Shown here: in pieces, positions 40,601-50,952 of the stretch
Position numbering within the stretch: position 1 is the first letter of the stretch
Layout of the letters: the number at the start of each line of letters is the position of its first letter
From: Anseranas semipalmata
Lineage: Eukaryota; Chordata; Aves; Anseriformes; Anseranatidae
DNA length: 64,000 nucleotides
Direction: 5' to 3'
Assembly: GCA_013399115.1 (NCBI GenBank)
Contig: VXAA01000971.1
Span: forward strand, 1 to 64,000
The notes under the pieces: model-generated
Seen by the model: the letters and a program-made list of their open reading frames with translations, nothing else
What the model was told of the DNA's origin: nothing
The model's database searches: none
Position numbers and translations under genes: made by a program

Positions 40601-43600
40601 TACTGACAGAAACTTTCTAGCCAGCAGAAAATAATAAATAAAATAAAGTTTAAAAAAAAAAAAGCAAAATAAAGTAAAAAAATAAATAAAATAAAATCAC
40701 CAACATACTTCAAACTGAATGTTAAGTATGTAAGGAAACAAAATGAAAAAATTCTACCCTTACGTTGTGCTTTGAGTTGTAATTTCACCGTGGCCCTTGT
40801 ATTTCCCATTTCATTCACTGCTACACATGTGAAATTTGACTGCAGATCCTCCTTTTTTATTTCAGTAATGTGCAAAGTTGTCTCTTTGTAATATTCTTGT
40901 TCTTGTCCTTCAAAACTAATAGAGAGAGAAAGAGCTGGTACTGGCTGCAAATTTGCATAGAAAAAAAGATTATTCCATGTTATATGTACTTACAAATGAG
41001 TTTCTTCATGAAATCTTGAAAGATCTGTGTATCTTACTGGGTTGTTATCCACATCCCACGTGACAACATCTATAGGCTGTTTCTTAATCCCCAGACGGGC
41101 CTGACATTTCAGAGACAAAGCAGCACCTAATCAAGATACAGAGTTGTAAACATTCCTTGATAAAAAACAAGTATAACTTTATTTTCTTCATAAGATCTTT
41201 TTCTACAAGTCTTCATACCACTTTTGAGTTTTGCCTTAGCAATTTTGACATATTTTTGTGAGTTAAAGTGGAGAAAATGATGCACAGGAGGGACTTGAAA
41301 AGTAGTAAATAGTAAATGGAGATTTTAACAAAATGTCTAATACATTAACAAGGATTACAAAAGGAATTATTTATATATGTTACTGTGAGGGGAAAGTAGA
41401 CTTTACTTGTGATGCTTAACCCACCTAATCAACTATTGAAGAGTATGGAAAGGAAGTGTTGGTTTACATACAGATATGTAAGGAAATAGCATAATTTAAT
41501 TTCAGTATACAGTATTTCGTATAAGTCTTGTTTGACGATTATTATGTTGGATTTTATTTAAGCTGGACAAGACTAGAGCACACTAGTCCAAGCAAAACTA
41601 AAACAGGAAATGTCTTATCATGTATTTATCATCAGGAAATATTTATTCCAGAAATAAGAGTCACTGTTGCACTGGAAGAAGATATAATTAAAACACTTTA
41701 AATTATTTCCCTGTTAATCTGCATTGAAGCAGGGCTTAGATAAGGTTAACAAATCTTATGATTTACATCCTGCATTGGTATTAGGGAGCATGGAGAAATC
41801 CCTGCAATTCTGCAAACAGGAGACAATAGATCTAGTACAGCAAGTGTTTTCTAAATGTTAAGCAAATTTGCTCCATGCATTGCAAGATTACTTACTGTCC
41901 CAGAAGGATAGGCAGAGCCCAGAGACTATTAAAGACTAGCCATCCTATTAAAGAGAGAGGCTCCTGGTGCACTAATTCTGAGTGACAAAGAAACTGGAGG
42001 AAAGAAGAAAAAAGAACAGGAATGCAAGTCCACATGGAAAGCAACTGAGCCCAGGGCCCCTGCAGTACATACTACGAGAGCAGTCTTGCTGTAGGACAAG
42101 TGCTGGAGGGCAGAAACAGTGGAATGGTAATGGGGATCCCTTCTCCCAGTGGCCCAGACTCATCCCATCTCCCATGGGAGACAGGCATCCTGGGCTACCT
42201 ATTTATGTTTCAGATGGGCTGAGTCGCTTTCTGGAGAGGTCCACCTTTCTCCATTGACTATAGAAAGAGCCTAGGTGGCCCTTGCTCCTACCATAGGCAC
42301 CTTGCTCTGGTGCCATAAGTTACGAGGGGTGAATCTGAACCACTGAGAACATCCACAGTCCTAAACGAAAGGGAGCCAGTGCACATGTTCTGCACCAAGG
42401 GTTGTCCAGCCTGCTATTTGCTGTTTCACTCCCTGGTCATGGTTTAATGGAGGACTTGGAAGTGGTAGGTTATAGGTTGGACTGGATGATCTTGGAGGTT
42501 TTTTCCAACCTAAATGATTCTAAGATTCTGTGTCCTTTCACCCCACCCAGTGTCTTCCAAACAGAGCAATCTGCTCAATGCTAGCCAGCACAGGCAGGAC
42601 CAGCAACAAGTCCCTTGCTCTCCTTCATTCATCAGAGATGCAGCTAAGTCTGGACCAGAACCACAAGTAAGAGGGAGTATCTCTAGTTGCAAGAATAGCC
42701 CATCCTTCTCTCTTAAGGGTACCATCCGGCAGTTCCAAAGGATTTGGTTAAAGCCCTCTTTGAAGTGGATCAACGCTCTTGCACTTTCAGCTGAGACGTG
42801 ATAATTGACCATGTGAGTAATTCTAGTTTATCCCAATGAAAACAGAACAGGTTATTTAAGTCCTTAAATTGCTGCTTAATGCCTAAATAACCCATCACCT
42901 AACTTCACATCACTGTGCCTGGGGTGAATTAAATCTGGTAAAAATTACAGTGCAAAAATTTAATGAATATTTCCATCATTAATTTTTCTTCAAGATCCCC
43001 CGGTTTGTTAGGCCATCACAAACTTTGTTGTTTTAAAAACAATTTAAAGTACGTACTTACCAAGCTCCACTTCTATTACGTCTTTATCTTTTGGAAACAA
43101 AATTTGAGCAGGTAGAGCCGAGTGTTTTGCTTTAGAAATTAAAGAGAGAAAGGAAGCATATATTAGAAAATTGTGAAAATTCATTCTGTAAAGTAATGAT
43201 TATGGCTTGCTAATGCTTTAGCATCCTGAAACAGATTCGCAAACACTGCAACAGTGTTTCACATTTCTGTTGAGATCATCTGATTTTATTTCCATGACCA
43301 AATATTTCTGGGGAGACTGTACATGTTAACAGTTTAAGTATGTTCTGCCCATTTATTTAATCTTTACGTTTGTACATAAACAGCAAGGAAAAATTTCAGT
43401 TTCTCACGTACTGTTTTAGCTGCTGAGTGGAAAAAAAAGCAAATACAGTTATAGGTTTGTGCGTTCTCTCAGTTGCTTATTTTGTTTTTAAACAGAAGGA
43501 AAGAAATTCCTTCAGACATTTGAGAGATGACTCCTATCCATGACACGAAATAGCTAGTATACCCTTCCACGCAGTATATGACACACGGACCCACTCGCCC

Positions 43601-46600
43601 CGCTGCCTGCCTGTGTCCACCTCTGTTCCCCATCTCGGTAGCCCGGCAGCTGAGCACGCCTGGCTCCTGGCCTCCCTCCACACCACTGCTGCACACATCC
43701 ACTCCCCGTTACGTCTCTCTGCCATCGCATTGAGCGTCCCTTGCCGTTAGCTTTTAGAAGGAGTACTGTTTTTCCTTTGATATATTTGTATTCCATCTCC
43801 AGTAATAATTGATACAGACAGGTCCAAACTACATCCAGATGCTTGAGTTAGGCATCTTTTTCCCCCGTTGCATTTTGCTTCTTTTCTTGCCATTCATACT
43901 GTTACATATTTCACACTCCGAACACATTGCTTGCTATCCTTTCCCTCATTAAGCTTTTCCTTCTCAAGGCACCTCTGTGAATCCCATAACCATATTTCCC
44001 TAAAAAGCTGCAGGAACTTATTTAACGCCATTTTCCAAGGCTGCCAGAAAAGCCATTCTCTTTCCTTATCCTAACTGTGTCTAAGTTTCATTAGCTGGAT
44101 CTGGTGAAAAAGAACTCAGGAGAAAGACAGTAATTTCCTAGCTAGCTGACAATGCTAAGCTTTTAGCTGCTGGCATTCAGAGGCAGAATATCCTCTGAGT
44201 CAGTGTGGATCTGCAAGGCAACAGGGATTTACATCATAAACCAACATTAACAACACATAACAGCTTTACTCATCCAGCATACTAATTTTAAGGGCTAATA
44301 AGAACTCAAGTATTTTGTTGTTAAGTATTTTGAGTGGTAAAAAATGAAGCAGACTCAAAAGACCCAGCTGAGATTTCACATGTTATGTTGCAATCCCTTC
44401 TTTCTGAATGACTAAATTAAAAGTCAAATTAGCTCTGAAATAAAGTAATCTGCCTGGATGCAACAAAGGTTTCTGTAATTTTGGGTGGCTGTGTGCCAAA
44501 TAAATTATAGCTATTTCCATTATAACCCAGACAGAACAAAATTCTTGACCAGTTAGAAAAGTTTTGATGAAAGTACATTCAAACAAAAACAAAATGTCAG
44601 GCAGAGATTGTCATGTAGGCCAACAGGGTATTACACAGATGAGGGGGAGGAAAGGCATGATGCCTCCTAAGCTACTGTACTAGCTCTTGGCTCAAATCTC
44701 TCTTCTGTCCAGCTCAGAATAATCAGAACAAACTCTGCTACTGAGATCTGGCTACAGCAGCAAAAAACTGTAATCAAGACTTCTACAGTCCAGATCAGTA
44801 TCTTGCCCACAAAGCTGGGCACCACAGCAAAAAGTTCTGATGTCAGTCTGCGAATGAACAGTATCTACTTTTCCAAAAAAAAAAAAACCACGCTCTTTTT
44901 CTGTTGATCTGATTGCAGAACAGAAGACACATTTTGAAACATTTTGAAGTCTTCTAAGTTGATACTGCTGACTGCTGGCATGCTCTTCCCCTGACTGTCA
45001 TCAAAATACAAGGCCTCCCTGAATACATTGAATCCTAGAAGCACCCCAAAGTCCACACATCTCAGCTATGATGGCCACTTTCAAATTAACAAAGACAGTA
45101 ATCACTGAGCTCCATTAATTTTCTCTCTGTGCAAATGTCTCATTTTGTCTCAGTCAAGAGAAATCTAAGAACTTTTCGGTCCTACTATAAAATAAATGCT
45201 AGATGATCAAGATGGACCAGCAGGTATTGAGTTGTATGCCATCAGCACATCAGTGATCCAGTGATCACCAGATGATCCTCGCTAGCTACAGGCACCCTGC
45301 AAAACAAAGAAAGTGGAGCTTTGTGGTATCCCACAAAAGAGCCCCTTCACCTCAAAAATACATGCTACCAGACAGCCCTACCAACCACAGTAGGCAACCA
45401 GAGTCATCAGAGACTGTTACCAAAACACGGATTGTGGTCAGGTCTGAATGTAGTGCCATCTTGCTCCTTTTGGATCCCCATCCACAAAATTCACCTAAAA
45501 AAGCTGACCTAAAGTTTCATTAAGAAGATACAACTAACCAACCAAAAATCTTTTCTTTTTAATGTGCAAGAGGAGTTTCCTTTGGTTTAAGGAAACATCA
45601 ATCTTTTTTACCTTAGCAAGCTACAAAATGACCGTCTTACCTTCACTTATGAAGATCCTCGTTGCTGATACATTGAACACATTTCCTCTGTGAGTGTAGG
45701 TAAATTGACAAGTATAATAACCATCATCTTCCTTTTCCGGGTTGTTAATAAAAATATATTTATCTTCCTTGAAGTATCTCTCTCCCTGAAGAGGTCTGCA
45801 ATCCTGGAAAAGAAAGTTTTCTTTATCTGGCTGCAAATAGCTTCTTACAATAATCTGATCTACAGCTGGCACCATCAGGGTTTTCTTTACCTTATACCAC
45901 TGGATGATAGTAGCATTCTTATAGTTGTCAAATGTAGGACAAACAATTCTCCCTCTTCTAGTGTCATTTGGATAAAGTATCCGGCTTGGGAAACATATTC
46001 CTTGCTTGTACGGATGCACCTGCACACTCACGTTGAACTCTTTTTTGCGATTATTTGGACTTCAAAAATGGAATGAAGATATTTTAATGACTGCATTATT
46101 ATATGGAATATAACGAATATTTGTAACAAGCATTGTTTTTAAAAACACATGGATGGTTACTATATTTCAGTTACATATTGATGTTTAATGGCCTGTTATA
46201 AAAATAGCAATTGCAGAATGAAAGTTAAATAAATTGGTGTACACCATGAAAAATGGCATAATTTGCACAGATAAGAATTAAAATGTATTTTTAAAACATG
46301 TGTTTTTTTTTTCCAAGTATTAAGTCACTTTTTTTATTCACTTTTCAATATTCCACTTACTAATGTATAACACAAGTGTAGTTTCCAGAATCCTCTACAG
46401 AATTTGGCAGAAACCAAAGAAATCTTTCCAGTGAAAATATTCGTAATCCCTCTTCTTCTTCAGGAATTATTTTCTTAGTGTCTGTGTGATACCAGGTGAC
46501 TTTCACATATGAACTCCGTCGGGGACATCTTACAACTAAAGCCTCACCTTCCATTGCATCATCTGCAAATGAACAAAAGATAAAAATCTCAGATACATTA

Positions 46601-49600
46601 AAGCTTAGACCCACTGAAGATAGAGGAGAACTTGGCATTTCTGGATCAGTAGGCCAGTCATATGCCTCTACCTACCATCCTCAAGCTTTCAGAGATAATG
46701 TCAAGCAAATGCAAAAAAAAAAAAAAAAAGGTGTTCAACTTGAGTAATGCAGCCATGTATTTACAAAAATAATAATCACAGAATCACAGAACCATTTAGG
46801 TTGGAAAAGACCTCCAAGATCATCCAGTCCAACCTATAACCTAACACTAACAAGTCCTCCACTAAACCATGTCACTAAGCTCTTCGTCTAAACTTCTCTT
46901 GAATACCTCCAGGGATGGTGACTCAACCACTTCCCTGGGCAGCCTGTTCCAATGCCTCACAACCCTTTCAGTAAAGAAATATTTTCCTTATTATTTCCTT
47001 ATTATCCAACCTTAATATTTCCTTATTATCCAACTTAAACCTCCCCTGGCATAACTTTAGCCCATTCCCCCTCGTCCTATCACCGGACATGTGGGAGAAG
47101 AGACCAATCCCCACCTGGCTACAGCCTCCTTTAAGGTACCTGTAGAGAACGATAAGGTCGCCCCTGAGCCTCCTCTTCTCCAGGCTAAACAACCCCAGCT
47201 CCCTCAGCTGCTCCTCGTAGGACTTCTTCTCCAGACCCCTCAGCAGCTTCATTGCCCTTCTTTGGACATGCTCCAGCACCTCGATGTCCTTCCTGTAGTG
47301 AGGGGCCCAAAACTGAACACAGGACTCGAGGTGCGGCCTCACCAGAGCCGAGTACAGGGGGACAATCACTTCCCTAGTCCTGCTGGCCACACTGTTCCTG
47401 ATACAAGCCAGGATGTTGTTGGCCTTCTTGGCCACCTGAGCACACTGCTGGCTCATATTCAGCCGGCTATCAACCAAGACTCCCCGGTCCTTCTCTGCCA
47501 GGCAGCTTTCCAGCCACTCATCCCCCAGCCTGTAGCGCTGCTTGGGGTCGTTGTGCCCCAAGTGCAGGGACAGGGGAAAAAAAAAATATATGTTCAAACC
47601 AGACGTATAGTAAAAAATATGAGTTTTTAGTTGGAAATAATGATTTGGTGAAATGAACTTATGCAAATCTTTGCTTGAAATCCTGTATTTTTTCAAAGCA
47701 GAGTTCTAAACATGAGTCTTTCACAAAGAAAACTACTGGCTTTAATAGTGTGCTATAAAGTTAGCTTTCCTTACTTTGGTATAAAGCATATTTATTTACA
47801 TAAGAGAGAAGAGCTTTTGTTCTACCTTTTCAATGCAGAAGAAAAAAATATCAAGATTTTTTTTTTCCTTGGAAGAAAAAACTGCTAGTAGAAGGAAGCT
47901 GGTAGATAAGAACATCATAAAAAAAAAAAANNNNNNNNNNNNNNNNNNNNNNNNNNAAAAAAAAAAAAAAAAAAGAGGAGAGAGAGCTTCTCTCTGAAGA
48001 TCATGAAAAGGTGAAAAAAAAATAATAAAGAAATGTAACTAACTTAAAGGAAGAATCTAATGGAAAGATGAAGACACCAGAAAGGAATGAGAGAAACAAG
48101 CAGCTTAGGAAAACAAACCACACACACAAAAGAAAAAAAAGAGGAAGGAGTTGAGAGTAAGTTTCTTTATTAAAGAAACTGAGTGTATTTCTTCTTTTGA
48201 ATACTGAAACTAGTCTGGAGAAACTTGAAACAGGCAATTTTGACAGCTATTTAAGTGCTCTCATACCTGAATACTAAACTGACTACTGAACATAGAAAGT
48301 CTAGTCTGAAAGTCAAATGCAATTTTGGAGAAGAGAAAGATGAGAAAATTGGCAAGTACAGAAACTTGACAAGTCAGCACAGGAGCTACAGTAAATAAGA
48401 AAGCAAGAAAATGAGAGAAGGTAACCAAACAGCCAATCAAAATAGAGAAACTCTATCAAAAATGACACTTTGGGAGAGCACCGCCACTGCCTGGCTTTAG
48501 ACACGTGCACAGATCAGGTGGCAAGTCCCTCTGCATGGTGAACGCTCACCTTCTGGAAACCAGTCTGGAACCATTTCTGAGGAAATGGTTGGCGACCTGC
48601 TACAGCACTTAGATGTACACAAGTCAATGGGGCCGGATGGGATCCAACCGAGGGTACTGAGAGAACTGGCAGAAGTGCTGACCAAGCCACTTTCCATCAT
48701 TTATCAGCAGTCCTGGCTACCGGGGGAGGTCCCAGTCGACTGGTGGCTAGCAAACGTGATGCCCATCTACAAGAAGGGCCGGAGGGAGAACCTGGGAAAC
48801 TACAGGCCTGTCAGTCTGACTTCGGTGCCAGGGAAGCTCATGGAGCAGATTATATTGAGTGTCATCACACGGCACTTGCAGGGCAACCAGGCGATCAGGC
48901 CCACGCAGCATGGGTTTATGAAAGGCAGGTCCTGCTTGACAAACCTGATCTCCTTCTACGACAAAGTGACGCGCTTAGTGGACGAGGGAAAGGCTGTGGA
49001 TGTGGTCTACCTTGACTTCAGTAAGGCTTTCGACACCATTTCCCACAGCATTCTCCTGAAGAAATTCTCATGGCTGCTCATGGCTTGGACTGGCGTACAC
49101 TCCGTTGGGTTAGAAACTGGCTGGGTGGCCAGGCCCAAAGAGTCGTGGTGAATGGAGTTAAATCCAGTTGGAGGCCGGTCACGAGTGGTGTCCCCCAGGG
49201 CTCAGTATTAGGGCCAGTTCTCTTCAATATCTTTATCAATGATCTGGATGAGGGGATCAAGTGCACCCTCAGCAAGTTTGCAGACAACACCAAGTTAGGT
49301 GCATGTGTTGATCTGCTCAAGGGTAGGAAGGCTCTGCAGGAGGATCTGGATAGGCCGGACCGATGGGCCGAGGCCAACTGTACGAGGTTCAACAAGGCCA
49401 AGTGCCGGGTCCTGCACCTGGGGCACAACAACCCCAAGCAGCGCTACAGGCTGGGGGATGAGTGGCTGGAAAGCTGCCTGNATTGTCCCCCTGTACTCGG
49501 CTCTGGTGAGGCCGCACCTCGAGTCCTGTGTTCAGTTTTGGGCCCCTCACTACAGGAAGGACATCGAGGTGCTGGAGCATGTCCAAAGAAGGGCAATGAA

Positions 49601-50948
49601 GCTGCTGAGGGGTCTGGAGAAGAAGTCCTACGAGGAGCAGCTGAGGGAGCTGGGGTTGTTTAGCCTGGAGAAGAGGAGGCTCAGGGGCGACCTTATCGTT
49701 CTCTACAGGTACCTTAAAGGAGGCTGTAGCCAGGTGGGGATTGGTCTCTTCTCCCACATGTCCGGTGATAGGACGAGGGGGAATGGGCTAAAGTTGTGCC
49801 AGGGGAGGTTTAGGTTGGATATTAGGAGAAATTTCTTTACTGAAAGGGTTGTGAGGCATTGGAACAGGCTGCCCAGGGAAGTGGTTGAGTCACCATCCCT
49901 GGAGGTATTCAAGAGAAGTTTAGACGAAGAGCTTAGTGACATGGTTTAGTGGAGGACTTGTTAGTGTTAGGTCATAGGTTGGACTAGGTGATCTTGGAGG
50001 TCTCTTCCAACCTAAATGGTTCTGTGATTCTGTGATTCTGTGATTCTGGTTCTTTCTGAAGAAGCGGTCCTTCTCCATTGACATTTCATATAGACTCGCT
50101 TACGCAGGCATCTAAATTACCCACATCAGGTATGAGCATCCCTGAGCCCATCATTATAACAGCATTCCCACCCATGAGTCCTGCATTGCCCCACCAAAGG
50201 AGGAACACAATGGAAGTACAACTCTCCTCAGCAAAAAATAGAGGAGAGGGAACACAGAGAAAATGAGAGGCCTTATCTAAACTCAGTGACATCAGTGAAA
50301 ATTAGCTTGGTAAATTCTTCAGAAGAATTTGGTCTCTTAATAAATCTAGTTTGTTCAAAAATTATTATTTATATTGTAAAACTGAGAATAAGGGGAAATA
50401 TTTAAAGATAATATCTTATATTTTTCAGACAAATATGCAGCATAGCTGGAGACTAGGAACAATATGAGTGCTATATAATGTTGTGTCACTGGTAGGAAAT
50501 GATTGTAGGGCCACTAGAGCTGATGCAACAAAGTGCATGTGCTCACCCTGCTCAGTGTGATTTAAGCATGTTCTTGGAGACTTTGCCCAGCTGGAGCCAA
50601 GAACACCAGCTACTCCCAAATCCTCTCCAAGAGGCCTTTTCCTTCTGGTTGCAGAGATGTCAAGGAGCAGAAGTAGAATCTCTACTTAATGTCAGAGAAA
50701 TGGACAGTACTCAGTGCATTTTAATATACGGAGAAAACAACACGTAGAGCTAACTTTTAAGCTATGACATGGTTTGAGATAAACTAGCTAATTTTAGGTT
50801 AAAAAAACCAATAATTCAGTAATAGCTTATAAATTTATGCAGAATAAAATTAATCAGAAGTATATCTTAAATGTGACTTACATGATTCTGACGTCACGGA
50901 AACCAAGAGGAAAGTAGATAGGAAGATCAAATGTACACACCCCATCAT
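28279..50948 (-). CDS. IL1RL1: IL1RL1 (ST2), interleukin-33 receptor (whole gene, 10 coding exons)
   Basis: This is the ligand-binding receptor for IL-33, which pairs with IL1RAP and signals through MyD88 at the plasma membrane. The coding exons are 50948-50882, 46562-46361, 46059-45891, 45803-45641, 43129-43061, 41126-40994, 40915-40764, 33362-33219, 32560-32402 and 28625-28279. The phases close and total 1,605 nt (534 residues plus stop), against about 556 in human. The order is signal peptide (about 1-20), three Ig domains, membrane span (about 324-344), TIR (367 on). Box 1 is [13 protein letters not shown], box 2 is [13 protein letters not shown] and box 3 is FWK at 513-515. The [13 protein letters not shown] and [12 protein letters not shown] blocks are characteristic of ST2 rather than IL1R1 or IL1RL2. 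Position upstream of IL18R1 on the same strand agrees with mammalian order. Two introns are tiny (87 and 78 nt). Confidence 0.92.
32402..32560 (-). CDS. IL1RL1: IL1RL1 coding exon 9: TIR domain, boxes 1 and 2
   Basis: The 159-nt exon after TGCCTTGCAG encodes [40 protein letters not shown] and [12 protein letters not shown]. Its length and phase equal those of IL18R1 exon 9. [11 protein letters not shown] is the strongest single sign that this is ST2. Confidence 0.95.
33219..33362 (-). CDS. IL1RL1: IL1RL1 coding exon 8: membrane span and juxtamembrane segment
   Basis: The 144-nt exon lies between TTTGCAG and GATG|GTGAG. It encodes DHPNVLRI, a hydrophobic span of about 20 residues (around 324-344), and [20 protein letters not shown]. 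It aligns with IL18R1 exon 8. Confidence 0.9.
33370..37010. other. Left half of the 7.4-kb IL1RL1 intron before the membrane-span exon
   Basis: No exon or dated transposon was recognised. The stretch holds an A-run with one N at 33,789, a short CA repeat at 35,941 and a 16-N gap at 36,212-36,227 whose two flanks repeat the same word. Confidence 0.5.
36212..36227. other. Assembly gap (16 N) with repeated flanks
   Basis: The same word (agtctg followed by an A-run) occurs directly on both sides of the N block, which suggests overlapping contig ends that were not merged. Confidence 0.95.
37014..37663 (+). mobile_element. CR1 LINE fragment (3' end) in IL1RL1 intron
   Basis: This is a 5'-truncated CR1 with RT C-terminal remains ([33 protein letters not shown]) and the full 3' UTR, ending gttctgtgattctgattcta. 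It resembles the copy at 18.0-18.6 kb more than the young pair at 46.8 and 49 kb. It is antisense to IL1RL1. Confidence 0.92.
37670..40755. other. Right half of the 7.4-kb IL1RL1 intron
   Basis: It holds a short CAG run at 38,550-38,566, which makes the cysteine run of a 153-codon antisense frame, a CAA-rich stretch at 39,632-39,660 and an AATAAA-rich, A-rich segment at 40,625-40,700. No exon is recognised. Confidence 0.5.
40764..40915 (-). CDS. IL1RL1: IL1RL1 coding exon 7: second half of Ig-like domain 3
   Basis: The 152-nt exon after CTCTCTATTAG encodes [34 protein letters not shown] and VKLQLKAQ, ending C|GTAAGG. NFTC carries the closing cysteine and a sequon. In mammals the soluble ST2 decoy arises by ending the transcript beyond this point. 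Confidence 0.92.
40994..41126 (-). CDS. IL1RL1: IL1RL1 coding exon 6: first half of Ig-like domain 3
   Basis: The 133-nt exon after TTGATTAG encodes [30 protein letters not shown] and FHEETH, ending TT|GTAAGT. The Ig3 cysteine and tryptophan are present. The intron to the next exon is only 78 nt, and reading through it would hit a stop (HL, then stop). Confidence 0.9.
42441..42531 (+). mobile_element. CR1 3'-terminal fragment
   Basis: About 90 bp match only the last part of the CR1 3' UTR (gtttaatggaggacttggaa, ggttggactggatgatcttgg, ttccaacctaaatgattcta). The sequence is close to the tail of the young copies at 46.8 and 50.0 kb. Confidence 0.85.
43061..43129 (-). CDS. IL1RL1: IL1RL1 coding exon 5: linker to Ig-like domain 3
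   Basis: This 69-nt exon encodes [20 protein letters not shown] and the start of ELG. It is the counterpart of the 63-nt linker exon of IL18R1. It is bounded by TTTCTAAAG and CTTG|GTAAGT, and both phases fit. Confidence 0.86.
45641..45803 (-). CDS. IL1RL1: IL1RL1 coding exon 4: second half of Ig-like domain 2
   Basis: The 163-nt exon follows CTTTCTTTTCCAG. It encodes [34 protein letters not shown] and [14 protein letters not shown], ending at GTAAG. The DC at its start aligns with IL18R1 exon 4 (WYK|DC), which supports the acceptor chosen here. Confidence 0.9.
45804..45890 (-). other. IL1RL1: 87-nt frame-preserving mini-intron in IL1RL1 Ig domain 2
   Basis: The stretch begins GTAAAG and ends CTTTCTTTTCCAG. 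It is 29 codons long with no in-frame stop, so keeping it would insert 29 residues after residue 146. Removing it restores WYK|DC, the same phase-0 junction as in IL18R1. It could be mistaken for coding sequence because the frame runs straight through. Confidence 0.85.
45891..46059 (-). CDS. IL1RL1: IL1RL1 coding exon 3: first half of Ig-like domain 2
   Basis: The 169-nt exon runs from TTTTTGAAG to AAG|GTAAAG. It encodes [38 protein letters not shown] and stops in phase 0 after WYK, as IL18R1 exon 3 does. The frame stays open through the next 87 nt, which are read here as an intron. Confidence 0.85.
46361..46562 (-). CDS. IL1RL1: IL1RL1 coding exon 2: Ig-like domain 1
   Basis: The 202-nt exon follows TTCATTTGCAG. 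It encodes [45 protein letters not shown] and ends TA|GTAAGT. The paired cysteines, the tryptophan and DSGNYTC give a full Ig fold, and NYT is a sequon. Confidence 0.92.
46775..47573 (-). mobile_element. Young CR1 LINE fragment, minus strand, in IL1RL1 intron 1
   Basis: Read on the minus strand, it encodes the RT C-terminal region ([40 protein letters not shown]) in an open frame over some 200 codons, then the 3' UTR with gattctgtgatt at its end. A short tandem duplication near 46,980-47,035 (tttccttattatccaac twice) disrupts the end of the frame. It lies in the same strand as IL1RL1. It is nearly identical to the copy at 49.4-50.05 kb. Confidence 0.95.
47931..47956. other. Assembly gap (26 N) in an A-run
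   Basis: The N block is flanked on both sides by A homopolymer, so the true length is unknown. It lies between the two inverted CR1 copies. Confidence 0.99.
48490..50048 (+). mobile_element. CR1 LINE fragment with reverse transcriptase domain, plus strand
   Basis: This is the longest CR1 copy here. It encodes much of the [56 protein letters not shown], then in another frame [20 protein letters not shown] and [11 protein letters not shown] frameshift near 49,060-49,080 and a change in the catalytic FADD box to FADN show it is inactive. At the single N (49,481) about 45 codons present in the other copy are missing. It ends in four ATTCTGTG-like units. It is antisense to IL1RL1. The left boundary is approximate. 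Confidence 0.95.
50882..50948 (-). CDS. IL1RL1: IL1RL1 coding exon 1: start codon and signal peptide
   Basis: Tandem ATG codons open [18 protein letters not shown], a clear leader, followed by TSES and a T|GTAAGT donor in phase 1. That phase joins exactly to exon 2 (YDAMEGEAL). A TTTGGTTTAG acceptor lies only four bases before the first ATG, so nearly all the 5' UTR must come from a further exon to the right, which I cannot place. The first ATG is chosen, but the second would leave the leader intact. Confidence 0.83.
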
Positions 50949-50952
50949 ATTT

